From contig NZ_JACVPJ010000004.1 of the NCBI RefSeq assembly GCF_018881975.1, forward strand, positions 266,290 through 320,051: a stretch of 53,762 nucleotides of DNA, in the 5' to 3' direction. The notes under the pieces are model-generated. The model did not search any database. It saw only the letters and a program-made list of their open reading frames with translations, and was not told where the DNA came from. Origin of the DNA: Polynucleobacter sp. JS-Safj-400b-B2. Its GTDB lineage: Bacteria > Pseudomonadota > Gammaproteobacteria > Burkholderiales > Burkholderiaceae. Position numbers and translations under genes: made by a program. Numbering within the stretch: position 1 is the first letter of the stretch; each line of letters starts with the position of its first letter. Of this stretch, positions 14,840 through 23,196 are shown piece after piece.

Positions 14840-16087
14840 TCAATATCGATTAAATAGCTCTTCTTGATTTGGCTTTTTGACCTCAAAAGCTATTCTAGCC
14901 TTAGCAATCTCAAAATACCCTGGATCAAGCTCCATACCGATAAATTGAGCCTTTTCCAACCTTGCCGCCTTACCAGTAGTTCCGGACCCCATAAACGGGT
15001 CTAAAACAGTGCCGCCGTAAGGTGTAACCAAGCGAATGAGGTGGCGCATCAAATCAACCGGTTTTACTGAGACATGATAATTTCCCCGCTCGTCGCCCTC
15101 AAGTTTAGTTTCAATTTGCCTCAAGGTTGAGCCCTTTGGAAATCGGGTGCCTGGATCTTCCAGTCCCTCATGACGTTCGGATGATGAAGTCTTGGCGCAG
15201 TAGAAGAATCTTGAGGCATTGGGGTCACACTCAATCCTGGCTTCATGAGATCGGTTTTCAGACATGCCGCCATAGCAGTGGCCATTGATGCGCTTTGTCT
15301 TGCCTTGGGCAAGGTCAGAATGTTGTCCGCTCGCCGCTGGGAAATCTTTGCGCACACAATCACTGCCATCAGTAATTACATTCGCCGGCCAACGACCTTT
15401 GCTGGAATCAAAATCAGCAGATGCTTTAGGTGAGCCGTATACGCCACCTTGGCTACACTTGCTATTCTTTAACCCATAATTTGTGCGATCTCGCCCTTCG
15501 ATTCTGCAGGCATCAATATTGATTGCTCCGACACCATGTAACAGCACGTTACCAACAACAGTACCGACAAACGGTTTTCTCGCAAGGCAAATTGGTTCAT
15601 GAGAGGGCTTTAAGCCGGTGCCATATCCATTCCATTTTTTTCCAACTTCCGCCGTGTTGGGATGTTTGCTGATGGCTTTGCCAATATCCAAGTTCTTGGG
15701 CATGCCTTGGGAGTAAATCCACATCAACTGGTCGCGAATTTCAAATCCCGCCATTCGGATGGATAGGGCGCCTAAATCGTAGGTACGAGCCCCAAAAAAC
15801 GCAATAAGATGGCCGCCCGGCTTAAGTACCCGTAAGCATTCTTTCCACACTGCAGGCTGAGGCACAAATACATCCCAATCTTTGCCCATGAAGCCTTTCC
15901 CGGTAATTGGCATGGACTCGTTGTTTAACCAATGGGTGAGTAGGGCGTTTAGATCGGGTTGCTTACCGAGGCCGTAGGGCGGGTCACAAACAATGCTATC
16001 GATACTGTTGTCAGGCAGATCTTTGAGGGCCACCAGGCAATCAGCTAAGTAGAGAATATTGCCATCTAGTGATACGTCTTTTTGCAT
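14840..16087 (-). CDS. Beta-class DNA methyltransferase (N4-C or N6-A)
   Basis: 415 residues. Catalytic motif DPPY (35-38) comes first and the SAM-binding motif DPFMGSGTT (363-371) last, which is the beta-class order. 'ECLRVLKPGGHLIAFFGAR' follows the catalytic motif as expected. The central 180 residues (about 160-330), with several Cys and the phrase 'SRFFYCAKTSSSER', would hold the target-recognition part. This long form resembles phage and plasmid solitary methyltransferases. No cognate nuclease gene is nearby. Together with the DUF4942 enzyme it makes two methyltransferases in one accessory region. Confidence 0.92.
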   Translation of the reverse strand: MQKDVSLDGNILYLADCLVALKDLPDNSIDSIVCDPPYGLGKQPDLNALLTHWLNNESMPITGKGFMGKDWDVFVPQPAVWKECLRVLKPGGHLIAFFGARTYDLGALSIRMAGFEIRDQLMWIYSQGMPKNLDIGKAISKHPNTAEVGKKWNGYGTGLKPSHEPICLARKPFVGTVVGNVLLHGVGAINIDACRIEGRDRTNYGLKNSKCSQGGVYGSPKASADFDSSKGRWPANVITDGSDCVRKDFPAASGQHSDLAQGKTKRINGHCYGGMSENRSHEARIECDPNASRFFYCAKTSSSERHEGLEDPGTRFPKGSTLRQIETKLEGDERGNYHVSVKPVDLMRHLIRLVTPYGGTVLDPFMGSGTTGKAARLEKAQFIGMELDPGYFEIAKARIAFEVKKPNQEELFNRY

Positions 16088-16166
16088 TGCCGACTTGAGT
16101 TGTTAATTCAAACCAGTTTTGCATGGGGAATTGGGGAGTCAAATTCAACAAATAAGATAAATTTAT

Positions 16167-16997
16167 CTAATTAGCCGTAGCCGGTACCGTTACCGTTATC
16201 GAACATTGCGACCCCGTGAGGACCCCACTATTGCAGTAATAGCTAGAAATACTGGCTGCGCTTGAGCTGGTGATCGTGCAGCTGGCACCAGACAGTACGC
16301 CTCCTGATATGCAGGAGTAGGAGCTAATCGATGCTGCGTAGGCTGATGTGGTGTAACAAGTGCTGCCACTGAGCGATCCGCCGGAGGGACATGAGTAGCT
16401 TGTGCCAGTACGAGAATAGTAACCGCACATTGAGCGATTGCGAGCATCTGGGCCTATTCCCGTCCCCCATCCATTCGCCGCTCCAGAGGCGCAACTTACG
16501 CGCCATACACCCCATGCTCCATCCCAATACGCCCCTGGTGGCCCATAAGAATAATTTGTACCAGTGGCGGGTTGCGAGCCTGCTTTAGTGCAAGTCGTCC
16601 CACTCAAACTCCCACCGCTCGGACAGTACCAGTTTGCGGTCGCCGCATAACTACTGCTCGTAACGCAGCTCACCCCACTCAAAACCCCACTAGAACAATA
16701 GTAGTTGGGAATAGCAGCGCTCAATACCGCGATAGAACAAGTCTGCCCAGACAGTGTGTAACCATTAGGACAGCTATAAGTAACTGGGTTGCAACCTAGC
16801 GGTTGCCACGTCAAATTAGAGGTGGTATTACAACTTAGAGCCTGCCAGGTTCCTGAAGCGCCAGCTTGAGAGGGAACGTTCTGCCATGTTTGAGCATATG
16901 CGGAGCCAAGGTTTACCCCCCCCCCCGAGATATTGAGACCTAGGAAGAGAATGGCAGCTGAGATTACGTTGCGAAAACTTACTGCGGAGAACTTCAT
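16167..16997 (-). CDS. Secreted Cys-rich repeat protein with in-frame G11 tract
   Basis: 276 residues. A signal peptide (1-36, cleavage near AYA/Q) is followed by six copies of a roughly 24-residue unit with the core Y-x-C-x-x-G-x-x-L-S/T-G-x-x-C, such as 'YSCPNGYTLSGQTC' and 'WYCPSGGSLSGTTC'. Each unit has two Cys that would form a disulfide. A different segment rich in Trp, Gly and Tyr (about 145-195) interrupts the repeats. A cell-surface or secreted adhesive role is plausible. Codons 24-28 are encoded by eleven G in a row, so slippage would switch the gene off. Confidence 0.75.
   Translation of the reverse strand: MKFSAVSFRNVISAAILFLGLNISGGGVNLGSAYAQTWQNVPSQAGASGTWQALSCNTTSNLTWQPLGCNPVTYSCPNGYTLSGQTCSIAVLSAAIPNYYCSSGVLSGVSCVTSSSYAATANWYCPSGGSLSGTTCTKAGSQPATGTNYSYGPPGAYWDGAWGVWRVSCASGAANGWGTGIGPDARNRSMCGYYSRTGTSYSCPSGGSLSGSTCYTTSAYAASISSYSCISGGVLSGASCTITSSSAASISSYYCNSGVLTGSQCSITVTVPATAN
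16916..16926 (-). repeat. Homopolymer G11 (C11 on the plus strand) inside the signal peptide
   Basis: Eleven identical bases cover codons 24-28 of the Cys-rich secreted protein. In the present length the frame is open (Ser-Gly-Gly-Gly-Val). A gain or loss of one or two bases would give early termination. Tracts of this length are known contingency sites in surface-protein genes of other bacteria. Confidence 0.9.
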
Positions 16998-17378
16998 GAC
17001 AAAACTCTTTAAAAGATCAGAATTAATCTATTAAAGGGTTTCGATTGGACGCCACCAATATGAATGGCAGGGGAATAATTAAGGAATATGGAATGTGGGC
17101 GCGATACACCTCAGCTACCTTGTGCTTGGCTGTCAAAGACTCAAACTTTGTCAAACAACCAACACGACAGAAAATGAGCGGCCCGATCAAAATGTGTATA
17201 TAATTCACGCTGGTTCGAAAATGAATCACGGCAACAAAGAGGCAATTTCAGTTTTTTATAAAAATATTAATGTTTTGTTATAAAACTGTTATAAGTCACG
17301 TAAGTATTTGATTTATAAAGGTGGTTGAAAGAGCTTATCTCCACCAAGCATTTAAAATAGCAGTAAGTTTTAGTCCAG
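16998..17378. other. Intergenic stretch before the tRNA pair
   Basis: 381 bases without a convincing gene. Short ORFs in it have no ribosome sites and no recognisable product. It must hold the promoter of the secreted repeat protein (minus) and that of tRNA-Glu (plus), but I could not fix either with confidence. It also marks the change from accessory genes to the core segment. Confidence 0.5.
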
Positions 17379-17454
17379 GTCCCCATCGTCTAGAGGCCTA
17401 GGACATCACCCTTTCACGGTGAGTACGGGGGTTCGAATCCCCCTGGGGACGCCA
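17379..17454 (+). tRNA. tRNA-Glu (anticodon TTC)
   Basis: GTCCCCA acceptor strand pairs with TGGGGAC; anticodon loop CTTTCAC with TTC; T-arm GGGGG-TTCGAAT-CCCCC; encoded GCCA 3' end. All arms are complete. It is followed 52 bp later by tRNA-Asp on the same strand; the two are probably transcribed together and end at the shared terminator. Confidence 0.95.
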
Positions 17455-17506
17455 GATTCTTCTGGTTGCAGTAAAGATGTATGATGTTGCGTTACGCGAT
17501 GTATTT

Positions 17507-17583
17507 GGAGCGGTAGTTCAGTTGGTTAGAATATCGGCCTGTCACGCCGAGGGTCGCGGGTTCGAGTCCCGTCCGTTCCGCCA
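17507..17583 (+). tRNA. tRNA-Asp (anticodon GTC)
   Basis: GGAGCGG acceptor strand pairs with CCGTTCC (one G-T); anticodon loop CTGTCAC; T-arm GCGGG-TTCGAGT-CCCGT; encoded CCA. Complete cloverleaf. It is followed by a strong intrinsic terminator 9 bp downstream. Confidence 0.95.
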
Positions 17584-17591
17584 AGACAATT

Positions 17592-17622
17592 AAAAAGCCC
17601 CCTTAATAGGGGGCTTTTTTTT
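17592..17622. terminator. Intrinsic terminator shared by tRNA-Asp and the convergent desaturase gene
   Basis: AAAAAGCCCCC (17592-17602) and GGGGGC plus eight T (17609-17622) form a GC-rich stem with loop TTAATA. T tract on the plus side, A tract on the other, so it can serve both strands; the desaturase stop codon overlaps its end. Confidence 0.9.
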
Positions 17623-18355
17623 ATTCAACTTGTTTGCAGGCAAGCATTTCTAAAACCTTTTTTTCCTGACTTATATCAAAACCGCATTCCACTGGGCGGC
17701 TGGAATTCTCGTAGGTGCCAAACACCATATCCCAGATTGGTAGACCGTAGTTATTGCGATGTTGTTTGCGCTCGTGATGAATGCGATGCATTTCAGGGCG
17801 GACAATAAAATATCCCAACCAATGAGGCGTGCGGATATTCGTGTGCTCCCAGTACTCAAACACCGCAACCCACAAAGTGGCCCAAGATGCAGCCTCAATA
17901 CTTAAACCCAGTATTCCATAGCTGACCAAACTAATGATTAGTACATTAGCAATAAAATCAGAAGGGTGAGCATAAAAAGCCGTGAAAGCTTGGAGGCGAT
18001 AAGTACTGTGATGGATTTGATGAAATACTTTCCATGCGAAATGACTATGGTGTCGATAGCGATGCCACCAATAGACAAAAAAAGTGATTAATAGATAAGC
18101 GCCAAATCCACTTAGCCAGCTAGGTCCGGCATTTAATGATTCTGAGAGTCGAGGAAATAGGTTTACATCATGTAAATAAGGCTCAACAAAAATGCCCACA
18201 AGGGCTGTGGCAGCTATACCAAGAATCCCATAAATCAGAAGGCGTATACGCCATGCGCCATCTACTTCATATGGATAAAGGGGATGCTTGCGCTCCCAAA
18301 GACTGAATGCAATAAGAACTAGAGGTGAGATTAAGTAGGGAATTAAAGAATCCAC
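17621..18355 (-). CDS. Fatty acid hydroxylase / sterol desaturase family protein
   Basis: 244 residues, membrane protein with about four TM helices (8-20, 38-56, 84-97, 133-170 region). The eight-histidine iron-binding signature is complete: H98, HxxxHH at 98-103, HQIHH (112-116), H130, H171 in EHTN, and HRIHH (190-194) with H199. Family members hydroxylate or desaturate lipid substrates with a di-iron centre and oxygen. The substrate cannot be read from sequence. It is followed upstream by an alpha/beta hydrolase on the same strand, with ACP and ketosynthase genes divergent, so a lipid-tailoring role is plausible. Confidence 0.9.
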   Translation of the reverse strand: MDSLIPYLISPLVLIAFSLWERKHPLYPYEVDGAWRIRLLIYGILGIAATALVGIFVEPYLHDVNLFPRLSESLNAGPSWLSGFGAYLLITFFVYWWHRYRHHSHFAWKVFHQIHHSTYRLQAFTAFYAHPSDFIANVLIISLVSYGILGLSIEAASWATLWVAVFEYWEHTNIRTPHWLGYFIVRPEMHRIHHERKQHRNNYGLPIWDMVFGTYENSSRPVECGFDISQEKKVLEMLACKQVE

Positions 18356-18408
18356 TTCAAATTTCCTAAACGGATGGGCTCTGCGTCAATAGGCTCAACT
18401 CTGATAAT

Positions 18409-19278
18409 TTAATCAATTCTGTTGAGATTTCTCAAAAAACGCTGTAATTCAGGGGCCAGAATTTTCTCTTCTTCTGGTATGGGTTTAATTTTTCCATAGA
18501 TTAAATCCAGAAAATTTTGAGCTTCCGCCGCAACAGTCTCCCTCTCATTATCAACGGTAATCATGTGATAACTGTTTCCCAGGAATACCTGCCTCAATAG
18601 AGTTGCGCTTGATAGATCTCCAACCATTTGCGGATTCAGTACATTGGCAATTTCATCATCAATTGCATGAATTGTTAATATGGAGGAACTAACTTGCGAA
18701 AGATGTTCAATCGTATGTTTGCAAAGTTTATTGCCCTCATGCATATGTCTCAATGACATATACGAGCCGCCAACGGCAGACAGCTCTTGGCTTGAAAATA
18801 CTCTTTTGATATAAGCACGAATTTGTGGGTTCTTGATCCCAAAGGGATCTCGCTCCTTATATTTGAAGCGATCTCCCAATCCAAGCATCATGCCCAACGG
18901 AATGAGGGAGCGATACCAGGGGACAGCCCAGCCGTTGTATTTGAGGGTGGTGGAGAGGGCCACTACACCCAAAATATCATTAAGTTCGGATGCAACGGCA
19001 AGAGCCAATGTTGAGCCTAGGGAAATTCCACCCAGGGATATTGGTTTGGATTCAGTTTTCTGCAATCCTTCTACATGCTTGATTGCTTCGCTAAGCCAAA
19101 ACTTCCAACTACTCGCCTTGTCGCCAAAGGTATACCCTGGAATAGTTGGGGTATTTACCCTGTAGCCAGCTGCGGTAAGCTGGGAGCCCAGGAAATTGAA
19201 CTCCATAGGAGATGAGGAAAGACCATGGAATAGTACAATCAACGGGCTGCTATTATCATTATGTTCAAGGTCATTCAT
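18409..19278 (-). CDS. Alpha/beta hydrolase (carboxylesterase or lipase type)
   Basis: 289 residues, no signal peptide. Oxyanion loop LFHGLSSSP (16-24), nucleophile elbow GISLGS (Ser86), acid Asp207 or Asp208 in 'IHAIDDEIAN', and His238 in NSYHMI complete the catalytic triad. The fold and 'GYRVNTPTIPGY' resemble carboxylesterase Est30 and monoacylglycerol lipases. Likely cleaves an ester of a lipid or similar compound. The 38-bp gap to the divergent membrane-protein gene should hold promoters for both directions. Confidence 0.88.
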   Translation of the reverse strand: MNDLEHNDNSSPLIVLFHGLSSSPMEFNFLGSQLTAAGYRVNTPTIPGYTFGDKASSWKFWLSEAIKHVEGLQKTESKPISLGGISLGSTLALAVASELNDILGVVALSTTLKYNGWAVPWYRSLIPLGMMLGLGDRFKYKERDPFGIKNPQIRAYIKRVFSSQELSAVGGSYMSLRHMHEGNKLCKHTIEHLSQVSSSILTIHAIDDEIANVLNPQMVGDLSSATLLRQVFLGNSYHMITVDNERETVAAEAQNFLDLIYGKIKPIPEEEKILAPELQRFLRNLNRID

Positions 19279-19316
19279 AACTCATAATTTTAGACCCATT
19301 AGAGACAAAGCTAGTC

Positions 19317-19766
19317 ATGATTATCAAAAATGCCAATAATTGGTCATCTCACAGCGCACTTGAGGCGCTGATTTGGGCTTTCTCCTCCTTTGTGATCATT
19401 AGCGCGTGGATGCATGTGATGGGCTCTAATTTTTATGGCGCCCATCCTTATAAGTTTTATTTTTTTGCTGCTACTGTACTGGCCTACTTTTTTGGTTATA
19501 TAACAGCAAGCATTTATATCCTAGTCTCAAGTATTTACGCCAATTTGTATTTTGTACCTCCCTTTGGGGTTTTTTCACTGACACCAGAGGAAGCAGAAAG
19601 ATTCGTAATTAATCTTTTATTTGGTGGCGTCGCTATTTTCTTTATTGAAATTTTACAAAGACAGCGTTACAAAACAAAGTTATTACTGCTGGTATCGGAA
19701 TCACGATACTTAACATTGCTCCATAGAGATAATCAGCTTTTGCAGGAATTAAAGAGAAAGCAATAA
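19317..19766 (+). CDS. Small membrane protein, DUF4118-like
   Basis: 149 residues with four hydrophobic helices (about 16-34, 45-63, 66-80, 97-113) and a charged C-terminal coiled coil ('LLLLVSESRYLTLLHRDNQL'). The phrase 'YANLYFVPPFGVFSLTPEEA' resembles the signature of the KdpD-type DUF4118 four-helix sensor module, where FF-x-PP is conserved. It lacks a kinase domain. The stop overlaps the ATG of the ACP gene (TAATG), so it is co-translated with a lipid-synthesis pair. The start is uncertain since no clear ribosome site is seen. Confidence 0.6.
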   Translation: MIIKNANNWSSHSALEALIWAFSSFVIISAWMHVMGSNFYGAHPYKFYFFAATVLAYFFGYITASIYILVSSIYANLYFVPPFGVFSLTPEEAERFVINLLFGGVAIFFIEILQRQRYKTKLLLLVSESRYLTLLHRDNQLLQELKRKQ

Positions 19767-20002
19767 TGTCAAACACCCTTAATAAACTTATCGAACTGGT
19801 TTCTCAAAAGTTTGATAAAAAAATTGAAGAGTTGGGTCCGGACACCACCCTAGAAAGTCTTGGCGTCGACTCTCTGGGAAAGATTGAACTCATTTTTGAT
19901 CTAGAGGACCACTTTGATGTACGCATACCCAATGAGGATGCGAAAGTAGATACCTTGGCGGAGGTTGCCGCTTTGCTTGATACTGCGAAGCCAACTCATT
20001 GA
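19766..20002 (+). CDS. Acyl carrier protein
   Basis: 78 residues with the phosphopantetheine site DSL (Ser36) in 'LESLGVDSLGKIELIFDLED' and the usual four-helix acidic composition. It is not the house-keeping ACP by context: no fabD, fabG or fabF operon around it, but a partner ketosynthase that starts inside its stop codon. It probably carries a special acyl chain for the neighbouring enzymes. Confidence 0.92.
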   Translation: MSNTLNKLIELVSQKFDKKIEELGPDTTLESLGVDSLGKIELIFDLEDHFDVRIPNEDAKVDTLAEVAALLDTAKPTH

Positions 20003-21255
20003 GCGGGAATGACATTAGAAGAGTCGTTGTAACTGGCCTAGGCGCCGTTTCAGGGCTTGGAGTAGGTGCAGGCGTTCAATTTCAGAGCGCTATTGAATGC
20101 AAATCCGGCATATCAAGCTTTATTTCACCAACTGCTATCCCTGTTGATCTCCCTTGCGCTTCTGTCATTAAAGAAAAGCTGGATTTCGATCTGGATGCAA
20201 GCTCTCTGGGCATGTTCGATAGAACCGCCCATCTGGCATGGCTTGTGGCAAAAGAGGCGCTACAACAGTCGGGTCTAGGAAATCTAAGCGAGGAGGATCT
20301 AGATAAGAGCGGTATTTTCTGGGGAACAGGTTTTGGCGGCTCCGACACCCTTGATGGCGCCTATCAAGAAATCTATCTGAATGATAAGCAGCGCCTTCGT
20401 CCATTTACGATTATTGGCGTCATGGCAAATGGATCCGCTGGATTGCTGTCTATGCAAACCTGCTTTAGAGGCCCATCCTTAACCTATTCGACTGCATGCG
20501 CATCCTCAAGTCACGCTGTTGGAGAAGCATTTAGAAGTATTAAGTATGGGATTTGCGATAGGGCGATTGCCGGCGGATCTGAAAGCCTTTTTAATGCCGG
20601 ACCCATCAAAGCATGGGAGGCTTTACGGACTCTAGCAACGCCTGACCCAGAAAACATTGCCAGCTCCTGCAAACCCTTTTCAAAAAATCGGAGCGGCTTT
20701 GTTCTAGGTGAGGGTGCGGCCGCCATAGTTTTAGAGTCACTAGACAGCGCGCTTAATAGAGGGGCAACCATTCTTGGTGAAATCGTTGGGTATGGCGCAA
20801 CCACTGATGCGATTCACATTACCAGACCAGACTCAGTAGGTCAGGCCAAGGCCATGAAAGCCGCTATGGCTGAGGCAGGAGTGAACTCATCCGATGTTGC
20901 TTACATTAACGCTCACGGAACTGCTACAGGCGTAGGCGATATTTCAGAGACAAACGCCATTAAATCTGCATTCGGACTAGATGCTGCACAAAAGACTGCT
21001 ATCAGCTCCACCAAAGCAATTCATGGCCATACTCTAGGTGCGGCGGGTGCGTTAGAGCTGGTTATCACGTTACAAGCATTGCAGAATAATATTGCTCCAG
21101 GGACTGCTTTTTTGGACATTGCAGATCCGGAATGCAGTCTTAACTACCTTCCACTTAAGTCGATCGACTTAAATATTCCTCTTGCAATGAGTAATTCATT
21201 TGCGTTTGGAGGCTCTAATGCAAGCATCCTAATATCAAAGCTGCGAAAAACTTAA
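19999..21255 (+). CDS. Beta-ketoacyl-ACP synthase (FabF/KAS II-like)
   Basis: 418 residues. The thiolase-fold catalytic set is complete: Cys167 in STACASSSHA, His306 in NAHGTATG, Lys339 in STKA, His344 in GHTLGAAG. The start is TTG at 19999, which overlaps the ACP stop (TTGA); the nearby ATG is out of frame. It condenses malonyl-ACP with an acyl group. Physical coupling to a dedicated ACP points to a specialised lipid or polyketide-like product, not bulk fatty acid synthesis. Its 3' end overlaps the convergent gene by 4 bp. Confidence 0.93.
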   Translation: MSGNDIRRVVVTGLGAVSGLGVGAGVQFQSAIECKSGISSFISPTAIPVDLPCASVIKEKLDFDLDASSLGMFDRTAHLAWLVAKEALQQSGLGNLSEEDLDKSGIFWGTGFGGSDTLDGAYQEIYLNDKQRLRPFTIIGVMANGSAGLLSMQTCFRGPSLTYSTACASSSHAVGEAFRSIKYGICDRAIAGGSESLFNAGPIKAWEALRTLATPDPENIASSCKPFSKNRSGFVLGEGAAAIVLESLDSALNRGATILGEIVGYGATTDAIHITRPDSVGQAKAMKAAMAEAGVNSSDVAYINAHGTATGVGDISETNAIKSAFGLDAAQKTAISSTKAIHGHTLGAAGALELVITLQALQNNIAPGTAFLDIADPECSLNYLPLKSIDLNIPLAMSNSFAFGGSNASILISKLRKT

Positions 21256-21611
21256 AACAGTTTCTTGAATTTGTTGGTAATTTCGTAGTGCCACAGGACC
21301 CCAAGCGTCATTCCGGTGAATAGCACCTCAGTGTCGCTAATTAAACCATGTAGGTTATCCACCTGGTAGTTTTCGGCGGTGACATTAATAATAATTTCGG
21401 AAATGATAAGGGTTGCGGTAAATACGAGTCGATAACGTTTTAAATTTGGCGAAAGCTGCCCAACTAATCCGCTGTAGTTTTTCAGCAATAAGAGGATGCT
21501 GAAAGTATTGAGAAGCCAAAATACAATTACCGGCACACTCAGGGGGAAAGGTGCAGTTAAATAGTACAGCGCCGAAATAGCCGCCTGAATGCCCAGTAAT
21601 AGCTGTATCAA
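21252..21611 (-). CDS. Small integral membrane protein, unknown
   Basis: 119 residues with three to four hydrophobic helices (about 5-20, 26-43, 62-80, 92-107). No recognised family. It ends inside the last codons of the convergent ketosynthase gene and lies 8 bp downstream of the secreted protein gene on the same strand. No ribosome site is obvious in the short gap, so translational coupling to the upstream gene is possible. Confidence 0.6.
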   Translation of the reverse strand: MIQLLLGIQAAISALYYLTAPFPLSVPVIVFWLLNTFSILLLLKNYSGLVGQLSPNLKRYRLVFTATLIISEIIINVTAENYQVDNLHGLISDTEVLFTGMTLGVLWHYEITNKFKKLF

Positions 21612-21619
21612 TTTATGAC

Positions 21620-22225
21620 TTACTTCTTAGGGGTGGTGATGGATGCAGCCATAGCGTCATAGTAAATCACTTTAACTTGCTCACCTACGTTGATATCTGC
21701 CAAAAGAGCAGGGTTCTTCACAGTCACTGTAGTGATCTTCCCGCTTGGACCCTTAACAGAAACCAATTTCTTTTCACGATTAACTTCCACAATGTCGGCA
21801 ACAATGGTTGTCTTGTTTGTAATCGATTCAGATGGCTTCTCATCCGCCTTGGATTTGGTTACTGTGTTGGTCTCCACCTTAGAGCGAACACCATCACTCT
21901 TGGTCTTAATGAGTTCGATAGCTACGGCTAGCTCGTAATTTACATTTACGCGATCGCCTTTTTTGATCTGGGCAAAGTTAGTGATATCAGGACCTGCAAC
22001 AAATTTAGATTCACCCTCTTTATTCTTAAAGGTAATGGTGCGAGTCTTCTTGTCAATCTTGACTACTTCACCTTCATAAAGCTGATAACGATTATCGGTG
22101 ACGGCAGCATCGATCACTGCTGGCTTAGCTGTGCTTGACGATGGCATTGATTGGGCAATGGCTGCGGAAGATCCCGCAAATAGGGCTGTAATAACCAAGG
22201 CAATTGGGGCATATTTTGTTTTCAT
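21620..22225 (-). CDS. Secreted protein with two OB-like/DUF5666-like repeats
   Basis: 201 residues from the ATG at 22225, which has AAGGA 7 nt upstream; an earlier in-frame ATG at 22258 has none. Signal peptide 1-25 (cleavage near AIAQ). Two similar beta-rich units follow: 'GEVVKIDKKTRTITFKNKEG' and 'ADIVEVNREKKLVSVKGPSG', each followed by a strand ending in a 'KKGDRVNVNY' or 'NVGEQVKVIYY' turn. This pattern is common in small periplasmic DUF5666-type proteins. Function unknown. Confidence 0.7.
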   Translation of the reverse strand: MKTKYAPIALVITALFAGSSAAIAQSMPSSSTAKPAVIDAAVTDNRYQLYEGEVVKIDKKTRTITFKNKEGESKFVAGPDITNFAQIKKGDRVNVNYELAVAIELIKTKSDGVRSKVETNTVTKSKADEKPSESITNKTTIVADIVEVNREKKLVSVKGPSGKITTVTVKNPALLADINVGEQVKVIYYDAMAASITTPKK

Positions 22226-22386
22226 TATTTTCCTTATATAAAAAGCTACTAGATCCAATCTTAGCCTATTTTTAAGGCTATAAATGGCCTATTGCCCTGA
22301 TTTTTAATAGCGAGGCTTAATTAGATAACTTTTGTTAAGATCATCATTCCCAATGTAACGCCTGATTCTGTTTATAAGGATTTGAA

Positions 22387-23169
22387 ATGCCACAATTTGC
22401 CGCAAATTTGACCATGCTATTTAATGAGACCTTATTTTTGGATCGATTTGAAAAAGCGGCTAAATCTGGATTTCAGGCCGTTGAGTTTCTTTTTCCTTAT
22501 GCATTTTCAGCTCAAGAAATTAAGCAAAAATTAGAGCAGCATAATCTTCAGCTAGTTCTCCATAATTTACCAGCTGGCGATTGGGATGCAGGCGAGAGAG
22601 GCATAGCATGCCTTCCAGATCGTGTTGCTGAATTTAAGGCTGGCGTTGCAAAGGCAATTGAATATGCAAAAGTGCTTGATGTAAAACAGTTAAATTGTTT
22701 AGCGGGAAAGATTCCCGCTAACGTGGATCCCGCCTTACTTAAAGAAACCTTCATTGCAAATTTACGTTACGCGGCAGCGGAGCTTAAAAAAGCGAATATC
22801 AAACTTCTCATTGAGCCAATTAATACCTTTGACATTCCAGGATTCTATTTATCCAAGACACAGCAAGCCATTGATATTCTTGATGAAGTGGACTCAGATA
22901 ATTTGTTCATTCAATACGATATTTATCATGCCCAAAGAATGGAAGGTGAGCTTTGCAAAACTATAGAAGCAAATCTTTCAAAGATTGCTCACATTCAATT
23001 GGCGGATAACCCTGGTCGTAATGAGCCGGGTACTGGAGAAATTAATTACCTGCATCTTTTTCAGTTTATTGATCAGATTGGCTATAAGGGATGGATCGGC
23101 TGTGAATACAAGCCTGCAACAAATACCGAAGCTGGTTTAGGCTGGATTAAAGAGCTTAATAGCAAATAA
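22387..23169 (+). CDS. hyi: Hydroxypyruvate isomerase
   Basis: 260 residues, the family's normal length, TIM-barrel xylose-isomerase-like fold. 'PQFAANLTMLFNE' at the start, 'QLNCLAGKIP', 'LLIEPINTFDIPGF' and 'HIQLADNPGRNEPGTGEINY' are characteristic of Hyi, with metal-binding Glu and His residues in the last two. It interconverts hydroxypyruvate and tartronate semialdehyde in the cytosol. The next gene encodes the reductase that turns tartronate semialdehyde into glycerate, so the two form a glyoxylate/glycerate pathway operon. TAAGGA lies 7 nt before the ATG. Confidence 0.95.
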   Translation: MPQFAANLTMLFNETLFLDRFEKAAKSGFQAVEFLFPYAFSAQEIKQKLEQHNLQLVLHNLPAGDWDAGERGIACLPDRVAEFKAGVAKAIEYAKVLDVKQLNCLAGKIPANVDPALLKETFIANLRYAAAELKKANIKLLIEPINTFDIPGFYLSKTQQAIDILDEVDSDNLFIQYDIYHAQRMEGELCKTIEANLSKIAHIQLADNPGRNEPGTGEINYLHLFQFIDQIGYKGWIGCEYKPATNTEAGLGWIKELNSK

Positions 23170-23196
23170 ATTAAAAAATAACGATACGGAGACAAA

